A stretch of 64,000 nt of DNA from Amaurobius ferox (taxonomy: Eukaryota; Arthropoda; Arachnida; Araneae; Amaurobiidae), in NCBI GenBank assembly GCA_951213105.1, contig OX578152.1, positions 68,984,727 through 69,048,726 of the forward strand, written 5' to 3'. Below, in pieces: positions 22,831-33,090 of this stretch. Numbering within the stretch: the first letter of the stretch is position 1; each line of letters opens with the position of its first letter. The notes under the pieces were generated by a model. That model saw only the letters and a program-made list of their open reading frames with translations. It was not told the origin of the DNA and searched no databases. Made by a program: the position numbers and the translations under genes.

Positions 22831-24689
22831 ACGGACCCAAATATTGTGAATTAACCGGAGGGGTAAAATTGAGAAATAGAAATTCAAAATGATAAATATG
22901 AATGCAAAAGCTCAGAATGTTTCTATGAACGATGATTGAAATTATTTTTCAAATCATCATCGATATTTTCGTGATCATCCCAGATAATCTGCAGACCATA
23001 CTGTACAATGTTCAGCAATATCACATCTGTGGCTCTTCTGTAGGAGCAACAAGTTCCGTGTAATATAATAATAATAATAATAATGAAAAACGGCGAAGGA
23101 GCATAAAATTTGACACGTTTCATAATAGCATTTGTACTATAATAACTAGATCCAGATTGGATGTTTTTGTTGACTTTCATACATCAGTACCTGGTCCATG
23201 CGTTGATAAAATAATATTTCTTTATACATTAATAAATGGTGCTACTTCACTTTAAATAATTTGTGTCTTTCTATTGATGCCGTAGCGATAAAGCTGTTGT
23301 AAAGGTTTGATTGATTTAATCAATGAGTTTGCCCACAATTAGTTGCTTTAAAATATATTTCGTATGGCAAAGTATGAAGAATTGATCATTGATTAAATTA
23401 TCGCCAAAATGCTATCATTCAGAGGCAACGTGTTATGAAAAGTCACAAAATCCCTCTAAAAACAATTAGTGGTCAGAGTTTAAAACGAATGAACAATACT
23501 CGTTTGCTAGCAGCTAAATTAAAAAAAATATTGTAAAGGTTATTTTCTGCATATAGCAATAATTGCAGGATTGATTGTTGATTCAAATCTCTTCAAAATA
23601 CTGCCATTTGGAGGCAAAATGTCCCCAAAAATTCTATAAAACATCTTGTGGTCCTATTTAAAGACAAATACAAAAATTACACTACTAGTTCTTTTTTGTT
23701 TGTTTGCTTGTTTACGGGGAATCCAATAAAATGATTATATAACTATACATCAATTATAACTGAATAGGCAATATTATTTTTTTAAATGGTTATAATCAAT
23801 GCTCGAAACAGTTACAATCAATGTTAAAAAAGGTTACAACCAATTGTCCTCACCTGCCCTCTGCCAATGCAAAGTTGTACTGCACAATTCATGATAATCT
23901 ATGCACTTCCGTACTGACTTGTTGAATAATCTGATATTTTATGATTGTGATGAAATTGCATTGTGATATATATGTATGTTTACAAATCATTGATGTTATA
24001 TTGCATGTACTTAGCATGTTGGCAAATAAATATTGTGTTTAAATCTTTTAGATCATTGTCTCTGTATTTCTTGTTTAATTAAACTCTCCTTCCGGTTCAA
24101 GTATTTTCTCGTCTTTTGAGGAAATATGTAACATATATTATATTGACTACTTTTTTAGAAATCGCTTTACTTTCAAACAAATGAACTACAAAAACATGTC
24201 CGTGTAGCGAATGTGTAGGCCGCATTCTAAGTAAGCGGCCTCCACAGAACTTGTAATTGACGTAAACGATATTTTTAACCATCAATATATGGTAATTTGA
24301 AATGAAGTTTAATGAAGCCAAAAATTTAGGGCCATCGAGGCCTATTATTTTTTTTCACGAAGTTAGGTGAAAACCATTGGCATTTTATTCGAATTGTCCA
24401 GAAGGTTATTTTCAGTTTCTAAATAGGCTTATTTAATTAGAAATGTTTTAAAGCATTAAGTAATATGTCTTTGACTGTTGGCTTTTATTTTACTAGCATA
24501 CAAATGCGCATCGAATTTTTGCATACAAATGAGTATCGTGTAAATTTGTGACACTGACACATTTTTTTTTTTTTTTTTTTTTTTTTTTTGACTGTTTGGA
24601 ATATAATTTGTTCTAAACTTATTAACTAAGAGAAAAATTAATAATTCTTAATATATACAAATAAGCTCAATACTAATATATATATAATA
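22831..24689. other. Non-coding, two diverged duplicated blocks and microsatellites
   Basis: No gene is supported. An (ATA)n run lies at about 23060-23085. Two weakly similar blocks at about 23390-23530 and 23590-23700 share AAAATnCTnnCATTnnGAGGCA, a fading tandem duplication. A T run occupies 24561-24589. Nothing else is recognised. Confidence 0.45.
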
Positions 24690-24691
24690 TA

Positions 24692-25561
24692 CAAGGTGTC
24701 CCAAAAAGATTGAAACGAGCTTTAATTCTTTACCTGTTGGAAATAAGTGGGCAATGTAAATTGCAAAAATGTTGAAAGTAAGGTAGGAAATAAGACTACG
24801 TTAATGAAATAGTCCTCCCATTAATTTTCAAAAAGTTACACTTTTTAAATTTTTATACGACCCCCTTAGACAAATTGGGGTCAACAGAAAATTTTTATTT
24901 TTAATGCAACAAGATCATTAAAAAAACTCTCATATCTGTATCTTTCAAATCAACTGAATTATGATAAAGGAAAAAATCTGACTTATGACACTTTTCTGTA
25001 CCATGTGAAAGACTGTGTCATCAGTGAAAATAGGGAACATAAACAAATTGACGATGGAAATTGTTTAGATCAAAAATACGTTAATATGTGTCAAAATTTT
25101 TTATCACAAATGCATCTAAATAAAGCATTACACAGACAGAGATCATATAAAGCAGTGGTTCTCACTATGCGATTGGATATCCTACTATGTATTATCATCC
25201 AGTTTTATCTGTTTTGTGATATGTCACAAATTTACATTTCTAATTTGATATAGGGTCTCCATTCACAAAGTTCAATTTTCAATTAAATATAACTCGCTCA
25301 ATTTTAAAGATACAGATATGCGGTTTTTTTAATGATCTTGCTGCATTAAAAATAAAAATTTTCTGATTAACCAAATTTGTCTAAGCAAGGGGATCGTACA
25401 AAAATTTAAAAAGTGTAACTTTTTGAAAATGAATGGGAGGACTATTTCATTAACGTAGTCTTATTTCCTACCTTACTTTCAACATTTTTGCAGTTTACAT
25501 TGCCACTTATCTTCAACAGATAAAGAATTAAAACGCGTTTCAATCTTTTTGGGACACTCTG
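24692..25561. mobile_element. Mariner-type foldback MITE with ~280-bp inverted repeats
   Basis: The left end CAAGGTGTCCCAAAAAGATT and the right end AATCTTTTTGGGACACTCTG are inverted repeats with TA just outside (24690-24691 and 25562-25563). The reverse-complement similarity extends about 280 bp inward on each side through GAAAGTAAGGTAGGAAATAA and AAAGTGTAACTTTTTGAAAA. The GTGTCCCAAAAA terminus and TA target fit the Tc1/mariner superfamily. The 300-bp centre encodes no recognisable transposase; an 82-codon ORF there has no similarity I can name. Confidence 0.85.
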
Positions 25562-25563
25562 TA

Positions 25564-25588
<25 letters not shown>
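25562..25588. repeat. (TA)n microsatellite
   Basis: A run of TA dinucleotides directly abuts the right end of the mariner-type foldback. The element probably inserted into this TA-rich site. Confidence 0.95.
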
Positions 25589-25596
<8 letters not shown>

Positions 25597-25784
25597 TCTT
25601 TCGCAGAGAATTACTTGATACATAGAATTAATTGCTTACTTTCAAACATAGCCTTAGAACATGACATTTGAATTTAAAAATTGTTCTTTTCTGTCAACGC
25701 TATATTTCCTACATACAATTAAAAAGTCAATAGTAATTAAAAAAGTATATTTTCTATTTTCAATGAGATAGTCCACATTCTGTT

Positions 25785-26375
25785 CTCGGCGATAACCTCC
25801 TTCCAACCTTTTTGAATTCTGCCCTCAGCAACAAGTTCAACATCAAACCGGAACCTCCGAAAAAGCAACCCCTCATTGTGTTCAATGTTCCGCCTGCTTT
25901 CACAGAAGACAATGTCAGATCTCTCATCTGCAACAACATCCCTTCAATCAGACCTGCAGATATCAGCTTCATTCGAAACTTTCGGAACCGGAGGGGGAAT
26001 GCCAACTGGGTTCTCTTGATGGAACTTCCACAAGCTAGCCTCTTGTTAGATGCAAAGAAACTCTTCCACAATTTTACTTACTTTCTTGTCAAAAAATACA
26101 TATCTTTAAAAATTTGTTATAAATGCCAAGATTATGGGCATACAGCTAACTACTGCTCATTTCCCACTGGCAACTGCAGTCGTTGCACTGCTAGCGACCA
26201 TACACATCGTGACTGTAGAGCACGAACTCCTAGGTGTGTAAACTGTTGTACCGCTATCGATGCCAATCCCGGTTTGAATTGGAACTTTAACCACAGCGCC
26301 CGGGACCACGCCTCGTGCAGCGCTTACAAAAGAGCAATTGAGCATATCAAAAAACTTCAAAAAGAACAGAGATGA
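25785..26375 (+). CDS. LINE ORF1 gag-like zinc-knuckle protein (5'-truncated)
   Basis: The reading frame is open from before the left insertion boundary to TGA at 26373-26375 and has lost its N-terminus and start codon. After a segment with QPLIVFNVPPAFTEDNVRSL, which resembles the RNA-binding fold seen in ORF1 proteins of this group, come two exact CCHC zinc knuckles, CYKCQDYGHTANYC and CSRCTASDHTHRDC, then a partial third (CVNCC). Such proteins coat LINE RNA and act as nucleic-acid chaperones in the retrotransposition particle. The distance to the ORF2 start is 162 bp, in a different frame. No stops interrupt the remaining part, so the insertion looks young. Confidence 0.85.
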   Translation, partial: LGDNLLPTFLNSALSNKFNIKPEPPKKQPLIVFNVPPAFTEDNVRSLICNNIPSIRPADISFIRNFRNRRGNANWVLLMELPQASLLLDAKKLFHNFTYFLVKKYISLKICYKCQDYGHTANYCSFPTGNCSRCTASDHTHRDCRARTPRCVNCCTAIDANPGLNWNFNHSARDHASCSAYKRAIEHIKKLQKEQR

Positions 26376-26537
26376 AACTCTTGCCCTTTGTCTTTTGGTT
26401 GGTATCTCACCACTGTGTTTGTTTTATTTCTTTTGTGTCTTTTATCTCTTGTTATTGTTTGAGTTCTTATGTTTGTCTTGTTTTTGTTCTGATCATATGT
26501 TTGCCTCACTCTGTGTCCTGGAACTGTTCTTCCCGGT

Positions 26538-29500
26538 ATGGTTCTTAATATTATTCAAATTAATCTAAACCACTCCTTAGCAGCGCATAACAACCTTTTT
26601 CAATTTGCCCTAGAAAATAAAATCGATATTGCCTGCTTACAAGAACCATACCTAAACAAAGAGAATGTTCTCAAACCTCCTTTTGGCCTTCAACAATACC
26701 ACTCTTCTTCCAAAAAAGCAGCGATTGTCATTTTCAACCCAAATTTAACTGTTCACTTAAAACTACAATCCCTTTCATTTGTTTTACTAGAAATCACACT
26801 TCCCAATAACACATCTCTTAATTTAGTCTCTACCTATTTTCCCCCGCGCGACAATATTAATGAGCTCCTCTCGGAATTTTCAGATCTTCAAATTTTATCA
26901 TCTGAGTATATAATTCTTGGTGACTTCAGTTCCAGGGCCCAGATGTGGGGCTATGACTTCATTGACCGACGGGGTTACAGCTTGATCGATTTTTGTTTAG
27001 AAAATAACTTAACTGTCGTAAATGATCCGAAGCGGGGTCCTACATTTGTCTCACACTCAGGCAAGGGCTTCCCGGATTTGACTCTGGCTACTTTTGGCAT
27101 ATTTGACAGTATTCAAAATTGGGAGGTCCTCTCAGATGACTCTCTTAGTGATCATAAATATATTAGATTTGCAATTAATGTCGACCTTTCTTTTAATGAT
27201 TCCTTTTTCTTGAAAACAAATTACAGTTTAGGCAAATTCCTTTATAATTTTAAATCTCACGTTAAAACTTTTACCTCTCAGATTGACTCTATAAATGATA
27301 CTCCCTCTCTGGACACCTTCATTGAATCTTTTATCAAAAAAACACAGGAATGTGCTTTCAAATTTATTAGAAAGAAAAAATCGACAAAAAATTTTAATTT
27401 CAGTTGGTGGAGTCCAGAACTCTCTAAATTCAGAAACTTCGTCAATGCTCTTTATAAAAGAGTAAAGTCTCTTGAGAGGGCCTCCGCTTCTTCTGAAATA
27501 ATCTCAGAAGCTTTGGTAAAATATAAACTTAACAGAGCAAAATATAAAATTATGATTTACAGAGCCAAATCCGCTGCCTGGAAAAACCATTGCTCAAGCT
27601 GCTCTTCCAAATTTGGATCCATTTTCAAGTATACGTTTAAAAAAAATAAACACTTTAACGATATAAACCTTCAATTTTCAGATAATATTAACCTCAGTTA
27701 CGGTGAAAAAGTTGAGCGCTTGATGGACCACTGCTTCAAAAACGATCCTGAATTCTCTTCATTTCCCTCGCTTTCACTTCCTCCTGGCGGGTTGGGCTCG
27801 GTTTCGGATGTTGAGCCCCTTCTCGTCTTCAACCATCTCCCCAATGGTAAAGCCCCTGGCGTTGATAACTTAGATTTCAACATCTGGAAAAATGTTTTCA
27901 AATCCTTTCCCTCACTTGTCTCCAAAATTATCAACAAAATTTTTTATCTTGGTCATTTTCCTAGCTCCTTAAAAATCTCAAAAATTATTTTCCTGAATAA
28001 ACCTGGTAAAGACCCCGCTCTCTGTACTTCATACCGCCCCATTTGTTTACTCCCTACATTTGGCAAAGTCATTGAAAAATTTTTTATCAATAAATTAAAT
28101 TTCTGGTTGAATTCAGAAGGTGCTCTCCATCCCCTCCAATTTGGGTTTCGGGAGCTTCACAGCTGTGAAGATGCTGCACTCAAGCTTGTTAAACATATTG
28201 AATCCCTTCGATCAGTCCATCATGTCTCCCTTACCACGGTAGACATCTGCGGGGCCTTTGACAGCTTAAATTGGAATGTTCTTCCCTCTACTTTTGAAAA
28301 AATTAACCTCCCTCTCCCTTTTCGTGCTTTTATTTATTCATATTTGTCCTCCCGTTCTATCACTTTTACCGGTAACAATTTGTCCCTCTCTAAATTACTT
28401 TCTATGGGTGCTCCACAGGGTTCGGTAATTTCTCCGATCCTGTGGAATATCTATTTCAATAGTATCTTAACCCTTAACAACGACCTCTTCTACCTGCAGG
28501 CCTTTGCGGATGATCTGGCCGTGGTCACGTCTGGTTCCGATATTAAATTTACCACCCAAAATACAAATCAAATTCTTGGTCTCATCTCGGATTCCCTCAC
28601 TTCCTTGAAACTTTCAATTTCCCACGAAAAATCAAAATGCATTATTATCAACAAATACAGATCCAAAAGAAAATATAATCGATGTATTAGACTTCAGAAT
28701 AAACCCATCAAAATTTCTAAAACTCTTAACTACCTAGGTATTATAATTGACAATAACTTAAAATGGAGCGCTCACATATTCTACTTAAAAGAAAAATGTT
28801 TCAAGTTGTCCTCAACATTTGGAAAAATTTCTGGGAATAACTGGGGGGTTAATAAAGCTCTTTTAAAAATATGGTACTTGACTGTAATTGAAAAGGTTAT
28901 TATTTACGGATCTGGGGTTTGGGGGGGTAATCTCACACGGGATCAAATTTCAAAACTTACTTCATTACAAAGAATCTTTTTATTAAAAATCTGCCCTGGT
29001 TTTCGGACAACTTCGAACATTTCTCTTTTTTCAATTACCGGTATTCCCCCTGTCCATTTAGTCATTAAAACTCTTTTTATTAAATATAACTTTTGGAAAC
29101 ATAAACTTAACTTATTTTCGGACCCCTCCATTCCCTCCCCTGATCAATTTGATTCCCTTTGTTCTCTTTCTAGCCTTCCTCCTCCCCTTCGTGTTTTAAA
29201 TTTTTCTTCCTCGAACCCTTCCTCGTTTTCTAGGTTTAATGTATTCACAGATGGGTCAAAACTGGATAATAATGTAGGTTTATCAATATGCATTTTCGAA
29301 AATGATCGACTGATCGAATCATTATCCTTTAAACTTAGAACTGGAAACACAGTTTTTCAAGCCGAACTTGAGGCCATCAACCAGGCCATCCTCTGGGCCG
29401 GCAAAAACAATTTAAAAATCAACATCTTTTCGGACAGTCAGTCATCTATTTCGGCTTTTAAATCTATCAAGAATAAAACGAAATTTCTATCTAAAATTAA

Positions 29501-30062
29501 AACTAATGCTCACCCCTACAAATCATTAATTAACTTATCCTGGGTCAAGGCCCATTCTAATATTCAGGGCAACGAAGTCGCCGATGAACTGGCCAAACAA
29601 GCTACGATCTCCGGCACCCCACTCCTTATACCTTTTCCCTACTCCTTTTTGATTAATAATTGTAAATCTTTCCTTCTTAAAAATTGGCAATCTCTTCTTA
29701 ATGATTATATTTCCCCCCGGACTCATGACCCTGCCAGAATTCTAAGCTATTTACCCAAAGTCAACCCCAATTTTCAAATTTATAACAAATTCTTAATCTA
29801 TTTTTTAACGGGTCATGGTCCTTTTCTTGACTATCTTCATTTTTTCAAACATAAACGTTCTTCAAATTGTCTTTGTAATTCATATGGTGACGTAGATCAT
29901 TACGTCTTTAATTGCCCCCATACCTCAAAATTTCACTTAACCCGTCCTCCAGATAATCTTCGTGCGACTTGGTTCTCTGGTGTCAGAACCAATAAAATTC
30001 TTTTAAATAGGTTGAAAAACTGTGTTTTAATTGCGAGAGAAATCTCCAATCAGGTTCCTTAG
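26538..30062 (+). CDS. LINE ORF2: endonuclease, reverse transcriptase, RNase H
   Basis: This is a 1,174-codon ORF starting at the ATG at 26538. The N-terminus is an APE-type endonuclease (QINLNHSLAAHN, LQEPYL, GDFSSRAQMWG near residue 128, LSDHKYI). The usual catalytic GDFN motif reads GDFS (Ser131), a change that would normally impair nicking. The RT follows, with first Asp in VDICGAFDSL (D569), GAPQGS (624-629) and FADD (656-659). RNase H has a complete acidic/His set: D905 (FTDGS), E943, D966, H1006 and D1016. A C-terminal CLCNSYGDVDHYVFNC is the usual zinc-binding end of the group. There are no frameshifts or stops, so apart from Ser131 the protein looks functional. It would perform target-primed reverse transcription, probably on the SINEs and tail units here as well. 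Confidence 0.95.
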   Translation: MVLNIIQINLNHSLAAHNNLFQFALENKIDIACLQEPYLNKENVLKPPFGLQQYHSSSKKAAIVIFNPNLTVHLKLQSLSFVLLEITLPNNTSLNLVSTYFPPRDNINELLSEFSDLQILSSEYIILGDFSSRAQMWGYDFIDRRGYSLIDFCLENNLTVVNDPKRGPTFVSHSGKGFPDLTLATFGIFDSIQNWEVLSDDSLSDHKYIRFAINVDLSFNDSFFLKTNYSLGKFLYNFKSHVKTFTSQIDSINDTPSLDTFIESFIKKTQECAFKFIRKKKSTKNFNFSWWSPELSKFRNFVNALYKRVKSLERASASSEIISEALVKYKLNRAKYKIMIYRAKSAAWKNHCSSCSSKFGSIFKYTFKKNKHFNDINLQFSDNINLSYGEKVERLMDHCFKNDPEFSSFPSLSLPPGGLGSVSDVEPLLVFNHLPNGKAPGVDNLDFNIWKNVFKSFPSLVSKIINKIFYLGHFPSSLKISKIIFLNKPGKDPALCTSYRPICLLPTFGKVIEKFFINKLNFWLNSEGALHPLQFGFRELHSCEDAALKLVKHIESLRSVHHVSLTTVDICGAFDSLNWNVLPSTFEKINLPLPFRAFIYSYLSSRSITFTGNNLSLSKLLSMGAPQGSVISPILWNIYFNSILTLNNDLFYLQAFADDLAVVTSGSDIKFTTQNTNQILGLISDSLTSLKLSISHEKSKCIIINKYRSKRKYNRCIRLQNKPIKISKTLNYLGIIIDNNLKWSAHIFYLKEKCFKLSSTFGKISGNNWGVNKALLKIWYLTVIEKVIIYGSGVWGGNLTRDQISKLTSLQRIFLLKICPGFRTTSNISLFSITGIPPVHLVIKTLFIKYNFWKHKLNLFSDPSIPSPDQFDSLCSLSSLPPPLRVLNFSSSNPSSFSRFNVFTDGSKLDNNVGLSICIFENDRLIESLSFKLRTGNTVFQAELEAINQAILWAGKNNLKINIFSDSQSSISAFKSIKNKTKFLSKIKTNAHPYKSLINLSWVKAHSNIQGNEVADELAKQATISGTPLLIPFPYSFLINNCKSFLLKNWQSLLNDYISPRTHDPARILSYLPKVNPNFQIYNKFLIYFLTGHGPFLDYLHFFKHKRSSNCLCNSYGDVDHYVFNCPHTSKFHLTRPPDNLRATWFSGVRTNKILLNRLKNCVLIAREISNQVP

Positions 30063-30635
30063 CAAGCTTGGTGCCAACTGCTTTCAATTTTCTTCGGTCA
30101 ATGTTGTCCTCCCTGTTCCAGGCGTTTGTCTCTTATTGTTTCTGTACTTACACTTTTTGGTGTCCGTCTTTTGTATATTTTGTTTCCTGTCTATATTTCT
30201 CTGTTGTATATATCTGTTTTCCCTGTGTTCCTCGGCTGTTCATATATTTGAAAGTCTTACCATGTACATGTAGTGCTATATTGCACTTAACTTTTTCCGG
30301 TTACCTCAACTGATTGTAACCTTTATTCAGCTATGTTCTTTTTGCTTTCTTTTGTTGGTTTTTACTGTATTGTCCCTTTTCCCGCGGTTGCTCGGATTCT
30401 TTTGGCCATACGTTTTACATAAATTTAATTTCATTTTAAGAAAATAATTTAATTTTTACCTCAAAATTCAAAATTTGTTAAAATCTACGTTTCTTTGCCT
30501 CCCTTCCCACTGTATTTTATGTAAAACTCTAAAACTGTCTGTATATATATTTACCATGTAACCACTTTATTGAATTTTAAATAATTGCAGACTGAAACTT
30601 GGTGACTGACTGGAGGACGGTTTCGGCTAACCTCC
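30063..30635 (+). other. LINE 3' UTR
   Basis: Pyrimidine-rich non-coding sequence between the ORF2 stop and the structured tail. Two overlapping ORFs of about 80 codons are translations of T/C-rich DNA. A stem around 30611-30633 (GGAGGACGGTTTCGGCTAACCTCC) lies immediately before the tail unit. Confidence 0.75.
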
Positions 30636-30703
30636 TCTCCCGGCCACACATTAAACTGCCGTAAGCCCTAGGGTTGGCTGTGTGGTCTGGGCCTTCGACA
30701 TCG
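30636..30703 (+). ncRNA. Structured 3' tail of the LINE (tail unit prototype)
   Basis: The end of the LINE can form an outer stem GGCCACACA/TGTGTGGTC with an inner hairpin around GCCCTAGGGT, followed by TGGGCCTTCGACA. The same layout with different stem bases (GGCCGTCC/GGACGGTC) ends the 290-bp SINEs and constitutes the solo tail units. The 3' tail is what a LINE reverse transcriptase of the stringent type recognises, so this shared structure links LINE and SINEs as partners. Confidence 0.8.
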
Positions 30704-30863
30704 ACATTCTGTTGTGCCCCCGGCCGTCCAAACAGTTACCTTACACCTTTCTGGTTGGTCGGACGGTCTGGGTTTCAACATTCTGTTGTGCCCGGCCGTC
30801 CATTAAGCTGCTGTATGTCTCCGGATGAGTCTGTCGGCTTGGGCTTTCGACATTCTGTTGTGC
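30704..30863 (+). mobile_element. Two solo tail units stacked behind the LINE
   Basis: Three copies of ACATTCTGTTGTGC (30704-30717, 30778-30791, 30850-30863) separate two inserts: 30718-30777 (60 bp, CCCCGGCCGTCC ... GGACGGTCTGGGTTTCA) and 30792-30849 (58 bp, CCGGCCGTCC ... GGCTTGGGCTTTCG). Both are in the same orientation as the LINE. The inner part of the first (CAGTTACCTTACACCTTTCT) is of the 290-bp SINE type, so it is a 5'-truncated SINE; the second is a different subtype with a decayed right stem. Confidence 0.85.
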
Positions 30864-31131
30864 ACTTAACCACACAGCGTTTCAAGAGTGAAAACGTAGT
30901 CTTTGCAAATTATATTCTACAAGAGTATTCCTTACATTGAAGAAATACATGTATTTAATTTAATTTGCAATTTCAGGATTTACTGTTGATTTCGACTTTT
31001 GAATGAATTTGAAATAAAAATTGTTTCATATAAAAAGCTTGCATAACATTAAACGTTAAAAGTTATATACGGGAAACCTGCATAGAACGCATGGATCTAA
31101 GCTCAATCGACTTTCAAATTTGCCACACTTG

Positions 31132-31310
31132 CAGGATTCACTTCGACAATAAGAGTTTGCAATTTCGTTCCAGTAGTTGAAAGATAGAGCATCCGCTGGC
31201 CAATTCGAAGATCCAGGATTTAATTCCCTGTTGGGGCAGCAAGGTTCTTTACAATGGCGCCCGAACAAATCAACCCTGTAGGTTAGTGCACAGATGTTGG
31301 AGGTCTGAAA
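31132..31310 (+). mobile_element. tRNA-derived SINE, second family (near full length)
   Basis: It comprises a leader CACTTCGACAATAAGAG, a tRNA-like part with degraded boxes (CAGTAGTTGAAAGATAGAGC, GGATTTAATTCC), GGGGCAGCAAGGTTCTTTAC and a 3' region CCGAACAAATCAACCCTGTA ending GGAGGTCTGAA. It is collinear with 63650-63815 over the whole length, which defines the family and its 3' region. Confidence 0.85.
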
Positions 31311-31385
31311 GTGACCCTAGTACGACTAGCACGTATTCAGCGGACTCTGGGATATTGAGAGCCGATTTCAAATTGAGGGGAAGGA

Positions 31386-31470
31386 CAACGACTATACAGG
31401 CCGACCTCACATCTTGCTGCCGCAAACCCCTGGGTTGGCCGTGCGGTCTGGGTTTTCAACGACTATACAG
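31386..31470 (+). mobile_element. Solo tail unit with 14-bp target duplication
   Basis: CAACGACTATACAG occurs at 31386-31399 and 31457-31470. The 57-bp insert between them ends GTGCGGTCTGGGTTTT. Its inner part (CTGCCGCAAACCCCTGGGTT) is closest to the LINE tail at 30655-30680, so it is most likely a tail-only copy of the LINE. The left stem has an internal insertion (GGCCGACCTCAC). Confidence 0.8.
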
Positions 31471-31595
31471 CAAGCTAACCTGGAGGATAAAAATAGCATC
31501 AGAAGGCTAATCTGAGGTAAAAATAGCAAAAGGTGGTCAGCTAGATTGTTAGTTACATGCCAATTTCACATTAGAGGGTGGAAAATGCAGAATTC

Positions 31596-31710
31596 AATTT
31601 AACGATAACAGCTTGCAATTTCGTCCCAGTAGTGCAACTTTAGAGCGTCGGCTGGCCAGTTCGAAGGTTCAGGGTTCGATTCCCCATTGGGGCAGTAAGG
31701 TTCTTTATAC
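31596..31710 (+). mobile_element. tRNA-derived SINE, second family (3'-truncated)
   Basis: The leader TAACGATAACAGCTTGCAAT, the tRNA-like part with an intact B box GGTTCGATTCC (31673-31683), and GGGGCAGTAAGGTTCTTTA are present. The 3' region with the CAACCCTGTAGG motif is missing, so this copy stops soon after the tRNA segment. Confidence 0.8.
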
Positions 31711-32689
31711 ATTTCAAGTTATGGATTTTTTCTGACACAAATTTAATAAGAAGATATGATCACTCGTTGTAAAAGTTCAAAATTCGCATGGCGCTAACTT
31801 TGAAATTTTTCTTACGAGTAGCTTCCCTAGGTCCTCCAATTGGTGGATGATTTTCAAAAAGTTTTCAAAATGATGTAGTTTTGAATATATATCTATATTT
31901 TAATAAATACTCAGAGGAATGAACTAAAATGCTGCACACCAAGGTTTCCAACATAGCTAAATCGACTGCCATCAAAATCTATCCACGTTTCTATTGATTT
32001 ATATATGAACTTCAAAATTAATAATTAATATTAGTTTGTTTGAAGATGATATACATTTTATTTAGGTTATTTAGTATTACAATATGGAATATAAATCAGT
32101 TTTAGTCCATTTATTCCAGATAATATAAAAGAAAAACTGCAGAACTAATTTAAAGTTAGGAGGTCAAAATTTCAAGCAGGGCAAAATTGAGCATAATGTT
32201 TTCAAGCAAAATTGAGTAAAATATGTAAATTTTACATGAGTTCTTGGTGCTTTGGCTTGGAAAATCAGAATTTGTTATCTGAAGTGGGTGAGCCCCTTTG
32301 AAATCCTCGAGTTGGTACAAAGTTTAATATGAAGATGATCTATTGTGTTAATTAGACGCGCATTTATTTATAGAAGACATTATTTCGAATCTAATGATAC
32401 ATTTGGTTTTACTGTACGGCCCGAAGAGCTGTAATAATGAACGTGTTCCGATTTTTATTTGGCAGATCATGTTGGATTTTTAAAACAATGTATTACTTTA
32501 GAAAACGGTTTTTAGCCTAAAATATCTTATCCTATTTCCTATTGGCTATTGCGCCCCTTGTGACTGGCTTCTGGGGACAGATGCCCCTATCTGCTTCCCC
32601 TCTTGCTACGGCTCTGAAGGTTTTTTAGGTTACAAGGTGGTGGACTTTTGAAGGTTCTGGAATTTTCTTTTTAAAGTTCACACTATTTT
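31711..32689. other. Non-coding, nothing recognised
   Basis: AT-rich sequence with no supported gene or element boundaries. Near 32540-32620 there is a short less AT-rich segment (CCTTGTGACTGGCTTCTGGG) without similarity I can name. Confidence 0.45.
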
Positions 32690-33075
32690 TTACGCCCCTA
32701 GAGAAAAATCGAAAATACATCTCTGTTAAGTTTTTTCTTGTGGTTGTTGCCATAAGTGTGCAAAGATTCAGCCTTTTAGGTCATCTGAAGCGCTTCTGGA
32801 GGACCCGGACAGACTTTTCAAAATAGCTCTTTTTCTTCAGTTCAGGTGGAAAAAAATGCGGCTTTATTAATTTCCTTCCTTATTCGATACTGTAAGTGTG
32901 CAAAGTTTCAGCCTTTTAGGTCAGCTGGAGCGCTTTTGGAGGACCCGGGCAGACGTTTCAAAATAGCTCTTTTTCTTCAGTTCAGGTGGAAAAAATAAAG
33001 AAAATGCGGTTTTATTAAGTTCTTTCCTTATTCGATACTGTAAGTGTGCAAAGTTTCAATCCACTAAGTCTTTGG
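32690..33075 (+). repeat. Tandem repeat, same family as 17150-18360
   Basis: Three units of about 120-130 bp share AAGTGTGCAAAGnTTCAGCC, TTTTAGGTCAnCTG, GGAGGACCCGG and TTTTCTTCAGTTCAGGTGGA. Two neighbouring units (32761-32880 and 32890-33010) are over 90% alike by eye, so this part is younger than the array at 17-18 kb. The tail-unit array at 33091 begins where this repeat ends in a G-rich run. Confidence 0.75.
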
Positions 33076-33090
33076 GGGGAGGGGAGGGGG

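Larger units (their letters stand above)
25785..30703 (+). mobile_element. 5'-truncated I/R1-like LINE with intact ORF2
   Basis: The element contains the end of ORF1, a complete ORF2, a 640-bp 3' UTR and, as its last about 68 bp, a structured tail (30636-30703). The left flank ACATTCTGTT (25775-25784) reappears as the start of ACATTCTGTTGTGC right after the 3' end (30704-30717), giving the target duplication and both boundaries. The 5' end lies within ORF1, a normal consequence of incomplete target-primed reverse transcription. The endonuclease-RT-RNase H domain order places it among I/R1-related LINEs with RNase H. The exact clade needs a tree. Confidence 0.85.

Noticed and set aside
25005..25253. 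82-aa ORF in the centre of the mariner-type foldback
   Set aside because: No transposase motif, short, and not needed to explain the element.
31250..31275. TGGCGCCCGAAC, identical to part of a retroviral Lys-tRNA primer-binding site
   Set aside because: It lies in the 3' region of the second SINE family and is present, slightly changed, in the other full copy. No LTR adjoins. Taken as coincidence.
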